A stretch of 36,929 bases of DNA. Source: JABWAM01 sp964653025 (GTDB lineage: Bacteria; Verrucomicrobiota; Verrucomicrobiia; JABWAM01). Below the pieces are notes generated by a model, which saw only the letters and a list, made by a program, of their open reading frames with translations, made no database searches and was not told the origin of the DNA. The stretch's first letter is position 1, and every line of letters starts with the position of its first letter. Of the stretch, positions 23,471 to 31,548 are shown in pieces. Where the stretch lies: NCBI GenBank assembly GCA_964653025.1, contig CAZZBZ010000034.1, positions 1 to 36,929 of the forward strand, in the 5' to 3' direction. A program made the position numbers and the translations under genes.

Positions 23471-23651
23471 CGGCCATGCCCGTCCTCCCCTGCCTCGTTG
23501 CGATGGAAAGGTCGAAGGCTGCATGTTTCCCACGGTGTGCACGGCCATCCTGCCGTCATCGTTGGCAGCATCCGATCGGACGCTTACTGTCCAGTTGAGG
23601 GTGTATCTGGAGTTGCTGCCGCTCCCGAAGGCCGGCGAATCTTTCCCCGGA

Positions 23652-25055
23652 TCAAAGGGAAAGGTTGGCTGGCGGCGGGGTCTGATTGCGCCGCCATTCC
23701 CAGAACGCCGCTCCCGAGTAGAGCGTAGCCAGAAGCGTATTGAGTGCGAAGCTGGTCTTCCAGTTGAGCGACTGAAAACGGAACCAACCCGCGAGCGCGA
23801 GGACCGAGAGGAGCATCAACAGGGGAAGCAAAAATGTCCTCCAGGGGCTCCCGCCGAGCCTGCGGTGGACTCGCCGCTCGATGACCGTGTAACCGAGCAC
23901 GAGCATCAGGCCACTGGAGGCCCCGATCCAGAGCGGGCTGTGTCCGACACTGGCCATCAAGAGGAGAACGAACAGGGCCGACTGTACCACCAGTACCCCA
24001 AGGATGAAGCGCTGTTCGTGCAGCGACACGAGGAGCTGCATGCAGTTCTGGTAAATCGGGCGCGCCACGGCGTACGGGATCAGGGCCCAGAAGTGGGGGG
24101 TGATCGCCTCCCAACGCGCCCCGAACACCCACGGCACGAGGTCCCAGAAAAGGATCGCCATCAACCCGGTCATCCACATGGAAACCCGGGAGATGTTGGA
24201 GGTCATCTCGCTGTAGTGGAGGAGAGGGGAACGGGACTCGTCGCGCGCCCCCTCGGAGTAGAACGCGAGCGCCATCATCGAGAGGAAACCGGTGCCGACT
24301 TCCATGGGTAGGCGTGCCCACGCGATCGCTCGAGAGTAGAAGCCCAACTCGGTCTCACTCCAGTAGGTACCCAGCATGAAAAGGTCGAAGCCGAAGAGAA
24401 CCTTGCCGAGCATCCCGCAGAGAAAGAGGATCCCTCCGAACCCCGCGAGGTAGCGGAAACTCGCGCGGTCCCATTGGAAACTCAGTTTCCAATCCGTCTT
24501 GTACCACATCACTAGTCCGAGCAGGAGGGAGGCGAGCAGGCGGTCCACGACGAGGGCAACCAAACCGAATCCCTGCCATGCGAGGAGCGCGCAGACCCCG
24601 AACGAGATGATGTTGATGATGGCCCGGGCCCGGCTGATGAACGGGAAGGACATTTCCCGCTCGGCGAGATAGAGCGGCGTGCTGCAGGAGGCGTCGACAA
24701 GGTCCACGAGCAGCAGTCCGAAGGTTGCCCCGAGGACGGCGCCGCCGTAGTGGCCCCCGAGCCACGGCAAAAGCAGGAGGGAGACCGCGAAATTCATCGC
24801 GCACAGCGCGGTCTCAGCCCCGTATTGCGTGGAGAGCAGACGATCCGGTAGTTCCTTTGCCGTGATGAGGGGGGCACGGAAGTCGAAGGCGCGGAGGATC
24901 GCCATGTAGCTGGCGAGCGTCGTGGCCAGGGCGAAGACGCCGAAGGTCTCGGGTGCCACCAGGCGCATGAAAACGACGGACCTCGCGAAGAACAGCACGT
25001 AGGAGAGCTGCTGCCAGAGGAACACCGCACGACCCAGTTTCTTCAGGCGACTCAT
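23652..25055 (-). CDS. Wzx-like polysaccharide flippase (MOP superfamily)
   Basis: 467 aa with about 12 hydrophobic segments. N-terminal RAVFLWQQLSYVLFFARSVVFMRLVAPETFGVFALAT is the typical opening of the polysaccharide_synt/MATE-like flippases, with VAPETFG matching the common 'L-x-P-x-x-F/Y-G' pattern. It probably moves undecaprenyl-linked glycan units across the inner membrane. No Wzy-type polymerase was identified with confidence, though several multi-pass proteins in the locus are candidates. Start at ATG 25055; 28 bp separate it from the upstream gene stop at 25084, consistent with a three-gene minus-strand operon. Confidence 0.9.
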   Translation of the reverse strand: MSRLKKLGRAVFLWQQLSYVLFFARSVVFMRLVAPETFGVFALATTLASYMAILRAFDFRAPLITAKELPDRLLSTQYGAETALCAMNFAVSLLLLPWLGGHYGGAVLGATFGLLLVDLVDASCSTPLYLAEREMSFPFISRARAIINIISFGVCALLAWQGFGLVALVVDRLLASLLLGLVMWYKTDWKLSFQWDRASFRYLAGFGGILFLCGMLGKVLFGFDLFMLGTYWSETELGFYSRAIAWARLPMEVGTGFLSMMALAFYSEGARDESRSPLLHYSEMTSNISRVSMWMTGLMAILFWDLVPWVFGARWEAITPHFWALIPYAVARPIYQNCMQLLVSLHEQRFILGVLVVQSALFVLLLMASVGHSPLWIGASSGLMLVLGYTVIERRVHRRLGGSPWRTFLLPLLMLLSVLALAGWFRFQSLNWKTSFALNTLLATLYSGAAFWEWRRNQTPPPANLSL

Positions 25056-25083
25056 GGGGGACTTGTGGAAGAGGGGAGGGGGA

Positions 25084-26622
25084 TCAAAAGGCGCGCTGCG
25101 GCTCCTGCCGCTCGTAGCATTGGATCTTTACGGAGCATCCGTCGGGGGGGGAAATTTGGCGGTAGTGTTCGCGGAGCCAGCGGAGGGTCCTGCTGTCCGG
25201 GTTCTTCGACGCGCTCGGCGCAGCGACCAGGACCACCTCGGGCTTCCACTTGTCCAGCGTAGCCACGATGCGGTGGTCAACCTCGGGTCTCTGGAAGCAG
25301 TTCTCGAGTAAAAAGGCTTCAGAGATGGAGCCGAGGTCGGGGATGCCCTGGTGGTACGTGGCCACCAGCAAGCGGATGTCCCCCAAGGACATGGCGGAAT
25401 CGCGAGGCCCGATCCATCGCCCCACCTCCTCCCACGGCACCTGTTCACGCAGGAGCCGTACGCCGCGAAAGTCGCCGGTTCCCCAGGGGTTCCGCGACGT
25501 AAAAAAGAGCGCGCTGGAGAAGAAGGTGGCGAAGGCGAGCAGCATGCCCCCCAACGCGAACCGCGCAACGATCGCACCCCTGCCCGGGAAGAGGTCGCGG
25601 GTTACCATCGCCGCGAGGATGAAACAGAGAGGAAAGACTTCCTGAGCGTAACCGATCAGGGTGATGTCGGCCATGATGAAGACCTGCGCGCCCACCCCCG
25701 CGGTGATGATGAGGACGGCGGTGGTCAATCGGGACAGGCGTCCCATGAGGAGAGCCGCCACGGAGGCCAGCATGATGAGATCGAAGGCGATCAGCGGAAA
25801 ACCGCCCGTGAGAAAAAACTGGATGTTCTTGGGCGTGAAACCCTCGTGGAAGAAGTAGGTGAGGTAACCGATTCGGATGGCCAGGTACGGATGGGGCATC
25901 GAGGTCAGGATGGCGTCGGTGCGCCCTGCCGCGAACGGGGCATACCAGTTGCCGAGCCACCAGGGCTGCCCGAGGATGACGGCGCCGAGTACCATGCTAC
26001 CCACGAAACTGGCGAGCAGCATCAGGCATGCGGCCACGGGCTTCAGCCGCCCGAGCCACCAGGCCAACACTGGAACGGATGCGGCAAGGGCCAGGCCACC
26101 GAACAACGGCTTGTTGGCCAGGGCGAGGGTGCAGGCGGCTGCCGCGAGAGCCCAGTGGTGGGCGGGCCAGGCCCCGTCGCGGGCAAGAAGCCGCCAGACC
26201 GTGATGGCGCAAAAGGTTGTCAGTGTGTGGCTGTGCGCGAACTGTTGAGAGGTAGAGACGAGGGTGATCAGCGCGAGGGTGACCCACCGCCCGCGTTCGA
26301 TCTTTAGGTCGCGGAGCAGGAAAGCAGCCTGGATCAGGACGGCCATGCTCGTCGCGACCGCGAGGAGGCGCTGGAGGACGAGGCCGTGGCCCAGCCAACG
26401 CATGGGCAAGCCGTAGACCGCGAATGGTAGAACCCCGTACGGCCAGTCCACGTCGAGGAACGGCACCATGCCGCGGACCCAAAGGTGAATCTTCTCCGTG
26501 ACGTAGAGTTCCCAGTCCACGGGCGTCAGCGATGCGCAGGTTAAAAAATACAGGACCGCGAGTCCGAGCCCCGCCCATCCCATCCAGCGACGATCCCAGG
26601 ATTTCGGCGCGAGCGTGTTCAT
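25084..26622 (-). CDS. Multi-pass membrane protein, GT-C glycosyltransferase-like
   Basis: 512 aa with about 10-11 membrane helices and a soluble C-terminal part (about 390-512). Helix 1 is followed by LTPVDWELYVTEKIHLW and, after a loop, PFLDVDWPYGVLPFAVYGLP; acidic residues in the first extracytoplasmic loop are a mark of GT-C enzymes (GT39/GT83/DUF2029-like) that use polyprenyl-phosphate sugars. The tail with TLRWLREHYRQISPPDGC resembles the tail of the protein at 36196 (SRWIEEHYTPVHVSPPNS), so the two are related. Substrate unknown. Its start overlaps the preceding gene stop by 4 bp (ATGA). Confidence 0.75.
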   Translation of the reverse strand: MNTLAPKSWDRRWMGWAGLGLAVLYFLTCASLTPVDWELYVTEKIHLWVRGMVPFLDVDWPYGVLPFAVYGLPMRWLGHGLVLQRLLAVATSMAVLIQAAFLLRDLKIERGRWVTLALITLVSTSQQFAHSHTLTTFCAITVWRLLARDGAWPAHHWALAAAACTLALANKPLFGGLALAASVPVLAWWLGRLKPVAACLMLLASFVGSMVLGAVILGQPWWLGNWYAPFAAGRTDAILTSMPHPYLAIRIGYLTYFFHEGFTPKNIQFFLTGGFPLIAFDLIMLASVAALLMGRLSRLTTAVLIITAGVGAQVFIMADITLIGYAQEVFPLCFILAAMVTRDLFPGRGAIVARFALGGMLLAFATFFSSALFFTSRNPWGTGDFRGVRLLREQVPWEEVGRWIGPRDSAMSLGDIRLLVATYHQGIPDLGSISEAFLLENCFQRPEVDHRIVATLDKWKPEVVLVAAPSASKNPDSRTLRWLREHYRQISPPDGCSVKIQCYERQEPQRAF

Positions 26623-28013
26623 GACATCGCGGACGGCTGACTGGAAGGGGTTGCGAACCCGAGCACATCCCGAATCCCCTCGACACGCTCTGCTTCGACG
26701 TAAAGCTGGTAGGCGAATAGGCTGGGTCGAAGACGAGCGAATGCGGCACCGAACCGGTCCATGAGCATCAGGAGGCCGTTCTTTCCGATGAGGTCGGCCA
26801 CCGGAGGGCCGAAGCCGACCCAGCGACGGGGGAGAAAGTCTGCGCCGATCAGAAGCCGTTGCATGGACTTGTAGGTGAAGAGACGACGGTGGGTCAGGTC
26901 CAGAATTCCGCGCCGTCCGTAGTTAAAAAGGCCAGCCAGCAACATGAAGCGGATCGGGAGAAAGGCGACGTTTCCCGTGCTGAGGAGGAGGGTTCCGCCG
27001 GGCTTCAGGATGCGCCAGACATCCAGGATGGCGCGTTCTGGTTCCGCGAGGTGCTCAATGACATCGAGCATGATCACCAGGTCCACGGGCCCGTGCTTTT
27101 CGAGAACCGCGTCGGCGAATCCCCCTTCGAGGTCGTGCTCGATGAAGGGGAATGGGAATGGCTGCGGAGGGCGAACGAGGTCCATGGCGAGGACCTCGGC
27201 TCCTCGTTTGTGGAACGCGCGGCTGATGTGTCCCTGCCCGGCTCCCAGTTCGATCACCGACATCCCGGGCCTGATCGGGTATCGCAGGACATGCTGGTGG
27301 AGCGAGGTCGCCTGCTGTTTGAAGATGTAACGGTCCTCGTCCCGAAGAAAATCGAACTTCGGATGGTAGATGAGCGCGAGGCGGTTAACTCGGCACCGGA
27401 CCTGTGCCGCGAGACATCGCAGTCCATGGGAAATGAAGCGCGCCCCCGCGAGGCTGCCCCGGAATACAGAGGGATCGAGGAGAACCGTCGCGATGCCCTG
27501 ATTCGTGGCCCGGAGTTGGAGAGAAACCTCATACGTAAAATGGTCGTCGGCGGTATTGTGGTGAAACGGAATCCGTTTCAAGGCCGCGGTTCGATAAGCG
27601 ACGAGGCTATTTAGGCCTCCCCATCTGGAAACCCACCCTCGCCAACCCGACGGATGGGCCTCGACCGAAGAGATATCGGGGGCCGCAAGCCGCTCCAGAA
27701 CACGGGACAGGGCGTCGGCGGAAGGGAGTTCGTGTCCCGTCCAGATCACGACCACCTCAAGGTCCCGCCGACAGGCGCAGGCCAGGCCGAGGCGGAGAGA
27801 CGCCCCCGTTTCGTGGATGCGGCTCGATCGAAGTCGAAGTACCCTGCATGCACCGTGTTTCTGTTCCTCGACATGAGGGCCGCCTTCAGCAGAGGGTTCG
27901 AGCAGGAGGAGATTCCCGATGCCCGAAGAAAGCGCGAGCTTCCCGGCCTCCGTGGTGTCGACCGCGCGAATACCAACGCAGACCAAGCCGATTTTTTCTG
28001 GTGCAAAGCTCAT
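26619..28013 (-). CDS. GT2-like domain fused to a SAM methyltransferase
   Basis: 464 aa from ATG 28013 (MSFAPEKIG); a TTG at 28073 would add 20 residues. Residues about 1-200 resemble a GT-A domain that has drifted: WTGHELPSADALSRVLERL sits where D-x-D should be, and LVAYRTAALKRIPFHHNTADDHFTYEVSLQLRA resembles the acceptor half of GT2 enzymes with a D-D-H-F. Residues about 255-420 are a class I methyltransferase: MSVIELGAGQGHISRAF (motif I), VLAMDLV, DLVIMLDVIEHLAEPER and LKPGGTLLLSTGN. The catalytic status of the GT part is doubtful; the MT part looks intact. It is the first gene of the minus-strand operon (MT/GT, GT-C, flippase). Confidence 0.82.
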   Translation of the reverse strand: MSFAPEKIGLVCVGIRAVDTTEAGKLALSSGIGNLLLLEPSAEGGPHVEEQKHGACRVLRLRSSRIHETGASLRLGLACACRRDLEVVVIWTGHELPSADALSRVLERLAAPDISSVEAHPSGWRGWVSRWGGLNSLVAYRTAALKRIPFHHNTADDHFTYEVSLQLRATNQGIATVLLDPSVFRGSLAGARFISHGLRCLAAQVRCRVNRLALIYHPKFDFLRDEDRYIFKQQATSLHQHVLRYPIRPGMSVIELGAGQGHISRAFHKRGAEVLAMDLVRPPQPFPFPFIEHDLEGGFADAVLEKHGPVDLVIMLDVIEHLAEPERAILDVWRILKPGGTLLLSTGNVAFLPIRFMLLAGLFNYGRRGILDLTHRRLFTYKSMQRLLIGADFLPRRWVGFGPPVADLIGKNGLLMLMDRFGAAFARLRPSLFAYQLYVEAERVEGIRDVLGFATPSSQPSAMS

Positions 28014-28488
28014 AGGAAGGCGGTGTGGGAAAAATGGGAGGTTCGCAGGGAAGGGGTGGCTATTTCGGTACAAGGAACCTGTCGCCGAAAACGACGCGGC
28101 CCGATATCGGTGGTCGCCGGTCGATACCCAACCAAATCATAGAACGGAACGCGAGAAGAGTTGTCTGATTCCTCGCCTCGGGGCGCATTGCGGTTTTGTC
28201 GGGTTTTGTGAATGCTCAGCTTCGCACGGGCACGACAAAGCGTGCCCCTCCACTCGTGGCGCGTGGCGAGCCAATTCTGTTGGCCAATGGAGGGGCACGC
28301 TTCGTCGTGCCCTCGGCAGTTCGCGGGGAGGCGCCCCGCTCAATGTCACGGCCAAACGGGCACGTCGCGCCGTAGCGGCGCTATGGCCGCGCAGGCGGGC
28401 TGAGAGAAAATCCCGGCGGAGCTGCCATGCGCCCCTCGTCTCGGGTGAGCCCTTTACTTGCCCGCCGGGCTTGGGTAGGAGTGGTTCC
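28014..28488. other. Divergent gap with composite family B repeat (28195-28336)
   Basis: 475 bp with no supported gene. It should carry promoters for the divergent neighbours, but none stands out. 28228-28251 and 28289-28312 are 24-bp inverted arms with one mismatch, and each arm is itself a small hairpin (GGGCACG with CGTGCCC). They flank a 37-bp centre containing GCGAGCCAATTCTGTTGGCC. The outer parts match the composite element at 14637-14845 in opposite orientation. The remaining sequence to 28470 is GC-rich without recognisable features. Confidence 0.75.
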
Positions 28489-30909
28489 GTGTCCTTTTTG
28501 AACCTCAGAGAGCCTCGCATTCGGCGTGGTCTCCTGGTCCTGGCCCTTTTTCCCATCCTCTTCGAGTTGCCGGTGATCTGGAAGTTTGGAGCGTTTGCCG
28601 AAGGGGACGCGGAGTTGGTTCAGAAGGTGGCGTTCATCGGGCACCTGCGCGACGGCCTGTCCCTTGCGTGGACCCAGTTGGTGGATTGCGGCACCATCTT
28701 CTTCGGAAGCACCAACGCCAGTCTTTCCCCATGGGATCTGTTAATCCTCTGGATGAACCCGGTCTGGGTCGCCAACCTCTCGTTCATCTCCTATCTTGTT
28801 GCGGGGGGCATTGGTTTCTTCCTGTGGCGGAGGTGCGACTGTGGCGATTCCTCCCTCGGCGCGCTGGTTGGGGCGCTTGTCTACCAAGGGAGTTCCTACG
28901 CGCTGGTCAACACCTCGATTGGCCACGAAACCCTCATGCAGCAATACGGGTGGTTTCCCTGGGCGCTCCGTCTGGTGGACCAACTGGCGGCAGGTCGACG
29001 ACTCCGCTTCTGGGTGTTCTTTCCGTGGGTCGCGTTCGGGATGTCGCTGAGCACGTACCCCTACCTCACGTGGATCCTTGGCTCGATCATGGCCCTGCGC
29101 CTCGTCTTTCAGATGAGACGGGCGGCAGCCCCTTGGCTGCGCGTGGCAGGGGACAGCTGCTCGCTCGGTGCGGCAGCCCTTCTCGGTTTCGGCTTCTTCG
29201 GTTTCTTTTTTGTGCCAGCCGCGCACTTTGCAAACCAGGCCATCGCCCCCGGCCATCCGGAGTTCAATATCGCGGACTACCGCTATCACATCACCTTCCC
29301 ATTGACGCACCTGGTCACGTTACTCAATCCATTCTTCTTCGGGGAGTCTCGGCATGGGACTTTCTGGTCGCAGTTCCTCGCGCATACCCGCATTGGAGGG
29401 TTTCATGAGTACGTGATTTACTGCGGCCTGCTGCCCCTCGCGACCATCTGGCTGGCGCGCCGTCGCCTTCTCAGCAATCCCGAGGGTCGTTTCTGGCTGT
29501 GCCTTCTCGCGGCTTATGCGCTGGTGTCTCTCGGCAAGTACGGCGGTCTCTATTCCCTGTTGTCCCAACTCCCCGTCCATCGGAACTTTCGCGGTCCGGC
29601 TCGCTACACCGTAATCTGGCCGGTGGTTCTTGCGATCCTGAGCAGCCTTGCCTTCACGCATCGGAATGGGGCCGACGCGATGGCGCGCATGGTTGGACGA
29701 GCCACGGTTCGTCTTGCGGCCTGGGCGGCGGGTCTGGCTTTGGCCGCCTGGGTCGCGACCTCGCTGTTTCTGGTCTACTTGCCGTGGCAGAGGTGCGTTC
29801 CGTCCTCTGCACGTTCGCGGATGAGCGAGATCCTGAACTTAATGGTGATGCCTGGATTTTCCTTCAACCTTGCCGTTGCCTTGGCTCTGGCGGTGGTGAT
29901 CCTCGGCATCTGGCGCGGGGGCCTCATGGCCCGCATCGCGCCCACCCGTCTCCTCGTGGCCATGCTCGCGGCCGATCTCGCCCTGTCTTCCTGGGTGGTT
30001 TGCTGGCGTCCCTCGTTTAACTATTCGTCCTACCAACCCATCCACCCGGTTGGGAACTACCTTGCGGCGCACGCCAATCCCGCGGGGGAGAGGGTCATGG
30101 ACGCCACCTATGCCCTGCCGGGCTTGCGTTGCCTCCTGGATCGTTTCGAACAGATCGATGGCTACAAGCCCTTACACCTTCCGTGGTATCAGGAGTTCAT
30201 CAACCGGCTCAATGGGCAGGCCCTCACCTCGTACGACACCTACGATTATCGAGCCCGCAACCCGGCATCCCCGTTGTTGCCCTATCTTCGCGTGCGGTAC
30301 GTGGTGGCCGAGGAAGGGGCGCGAGGCGTAAAGGTGGATCTCCCCATCGAGGCGGAGTTTGGACGGGTCCGAATCTATCGAACCACGCGCGTGCTGCCGC
30401 TATTCTTCCTCTCCCCGGTGTGTCAGTTGGAGGATGGCAAGCAGGCCCGTCTGGACCTCATCGAGTCCGCGCTCGTATCGGAACGCGTCCCGCTCGTGCT
30501 GGAAGGTGAGCAAGGGCCCTGTCCGAAAGGGGCACCCGTGCCCGTGGCCTCGCTGGAGGTACCGATGTACACGCACGAGCGCGGGCTGGACTATCGCGCC
30601 AGGTTTCCCGAAGCCGGGCACCCCAGATTACTGGGCTCATCAATTGTCTGGTACGACGAGTGGGCGGCCTTCGATCAGGATGGACATCGGTTGCGCGTGC
30701 GGCGAGCCAATCACGCGTTCCTTGCCGTGGAGGTGCCTCCGGGCACGCGGGAAGTGAGGCTGCATTTCGAGGCAGCGGCCCAGCGACGGGGCTGGTGGCT
30801 CAGCGCTGCAAGCCTCGGGATCTATGCGGCTGGCTTGGCCGGAGGCGTCGTTGGGGGGCTCGTGAAAAGGCGTCGGTGCGATACGCGGAACAGGGGCATT
30901 CCCATTTGA
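28489..30909 (+). CDS. YfhO-like large multi-pass membrane protein
   Basis: 806 aa from the GTG at 28489, preceded by TAGGAG with 9 bp spacing; the frame stays open far upstream through repeat DNA, which I discard. About 12-13 membrane segments (to about 500) are followed by a large extracytoplasmic domain (about 510-775) and a final helix (GIYAAGLAGGVVGGLV) with a basic end. First-loop acidic residues (FAEGDAELVQK, QLVDCGTIFFGS), the GSSYALVNTSIGH segment and the pattern NFRGPARYTVIWPVVLAIL fit the YfhO/GT-C clan. Some relatives add sugars to lipoteichoic acid or other envelope polymers. Exact function is unknown. Confidence 0.82.
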   Translation: MSFLNLREPRIRRGLLVLALFPILFELPVIWKFGAFAEGDAELVQKVAFIGHLRDGLSLAWTQLVDCGTIFFGSTNASLSPWDLLILWMNPVWVANLSFISYLVAGGIGFFLWRRCDCGDSSLGALVGALVYQGSSYALVNTSIGHETLMQQYGWFPWALRLVDQLAAGRRLRFWVFFPWVAFGMSLSTYPYLTWILGSIMALRLVFQMRRAAAPWLRVAGDSCSLGAAALLGFGFFGFFFVPAAHFANQAIAPGHPEFNIADYRYHITFPLTHLVTLLNPFFFGESRHGTFWSQFLAHTRIGGFHEYVIYCGLLPLATIWLARRRLLSNPEGRFWLCLLAAYALVSLGKYGGLYSLLSQLPVHRNFRGPARYTVIWPVVLAILSSLAFTHRNGADAMARMVGRATVRLAAWAAGLALAAWVATSLFLVYLPWQRCVPSSARSRMSEILNLMVMPGFSFNLAVALALAVVILGIWRGGLMARIAPTRLLVAMLAADLALSSWVVCWRPSFNYSSYQPIHPVGNYLAAHANPAGERVMDATYALPGLRCLLDRFEQIDGYKPLHLPWYQEFINRLNGQALTSYDTYDYRARNPASPLLPYLRVRYVVAEEGARGVKVDLPIEAEFGRVRIYRTTRVLPLFFLSPVCQLEDGKQARLDLIESALVSERVPLVLEGEQGPCPKGAPVPVASLEVPMYTHERGLDYRARFPEAGHPRLLGSSIVWYDEWAAFDQDGHRLRVRRANHAFLAVEVPPGTREVRLHFEAAAQRRGWWLSAASLGIYAAGLAGGVVGGLVKRRRCDTRNRGIPI

Positions 30910-30944
30910 GTTCCCGGGGCGTGGCGATACGATAGGGACAAGTG

Positions 30945-31490
30945 ATGAGGACCTTTCTTTTTTATCTCCGGTATTATCTCAACAACCACTGGGTGGGGCA
31001 CTTTCCCTGCCACGCCGTCCGCATCTGGTGGTACCGCCACGTCATGAAGATGACCATCGGGCACGGGACGAATATCCAACTCGGGGTGCTCTTCTACGGG
31101 AACTGCATTCGGGATATCACCGTCGGCGAGGGCTCGGTCATTCACCCGAGGTGTGTGTTCAACGCCTCGGCCCCGATCATCATCGGCAACAACGTTCATA
31201 TCGCGCACGCGGTCGAATTTTACACTGTGGATCACGATGCGGATTCTCCCTCCTTCGAGGGGAGAACTGGGCCCATTCGTGTCGAGGACCATGTCTGGAT
31301 CGGCGCGCGCGCGACGATCCTCAAGGGGGTGACGCTCGGAAAAGGGGCGGTCGTCGCGACTGGCGCGGTAGTCACGCGGCCCGTCGACCCCTATGCCATC
31401 GTGGGAGGTGTCCCGGCCAAGGTTCTCCGACAGCGCTCGCCTGAAGCCAAAAACCCAGCCGTCCATGGGAAACCCCCACTATTTTGTTAG
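30945..31490 (+). CDS. Left-handed beta-helix acyltransferase, copy 2
   Basis: 181 aa from ATG 30945, with AGGGA about 9 bp upstream; a GTG one codon earlier is possible. Same architecture as the protein at 22910: N-terminal FYLRYYLNNHWVGHFPCHAVRIWWYR, hexapeptide repeats, TVDHDAD with the catalytic-type His, GATGAVVTRPVDPYAIVGGVPAK-like end of the helix (sequence ATGAVVTRPVD, IVGGVPAK) and the C-terminal KPPLFC. It likely acetylates or acylates a sugar. The two copies have diverged in the middle, which suggests different acceptors. It follows the YfhO-like gene by 35 bp in the same orientation. Confidence 0.93.
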   Translation: MRTFLFYLRYYLNNHWVGHFPCHAVRIWWYRHVMKMTIGHGTNIQLGVLFYGNCIRDITVGEGSVIHPRCVFNASAPIIIGNNVHIAHAVEFYTVDHDADSPSFEGRTGPIRVEDHVWIGARATILKGVTLGKGAVVATGAVVTRPVDPYAIVGGVPAKVLRQRSPEAKNPAVHGKPPLFC

Positions 31491-31548
31491 GTGGTCGATT
31501 TGGCGTCTCAACGGATTTGATCAGGATGCAAGGTAGGATTTTCTCCTC

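Noticed and set aside
27919..28488. Long upstream extension of the YfhO-like frame (190 codons)
   Set aside because: It runs through repeat DNA and antisense to the GT/MT gene; the GTG at 28489 with TAGGAG fits the membrane protein start.
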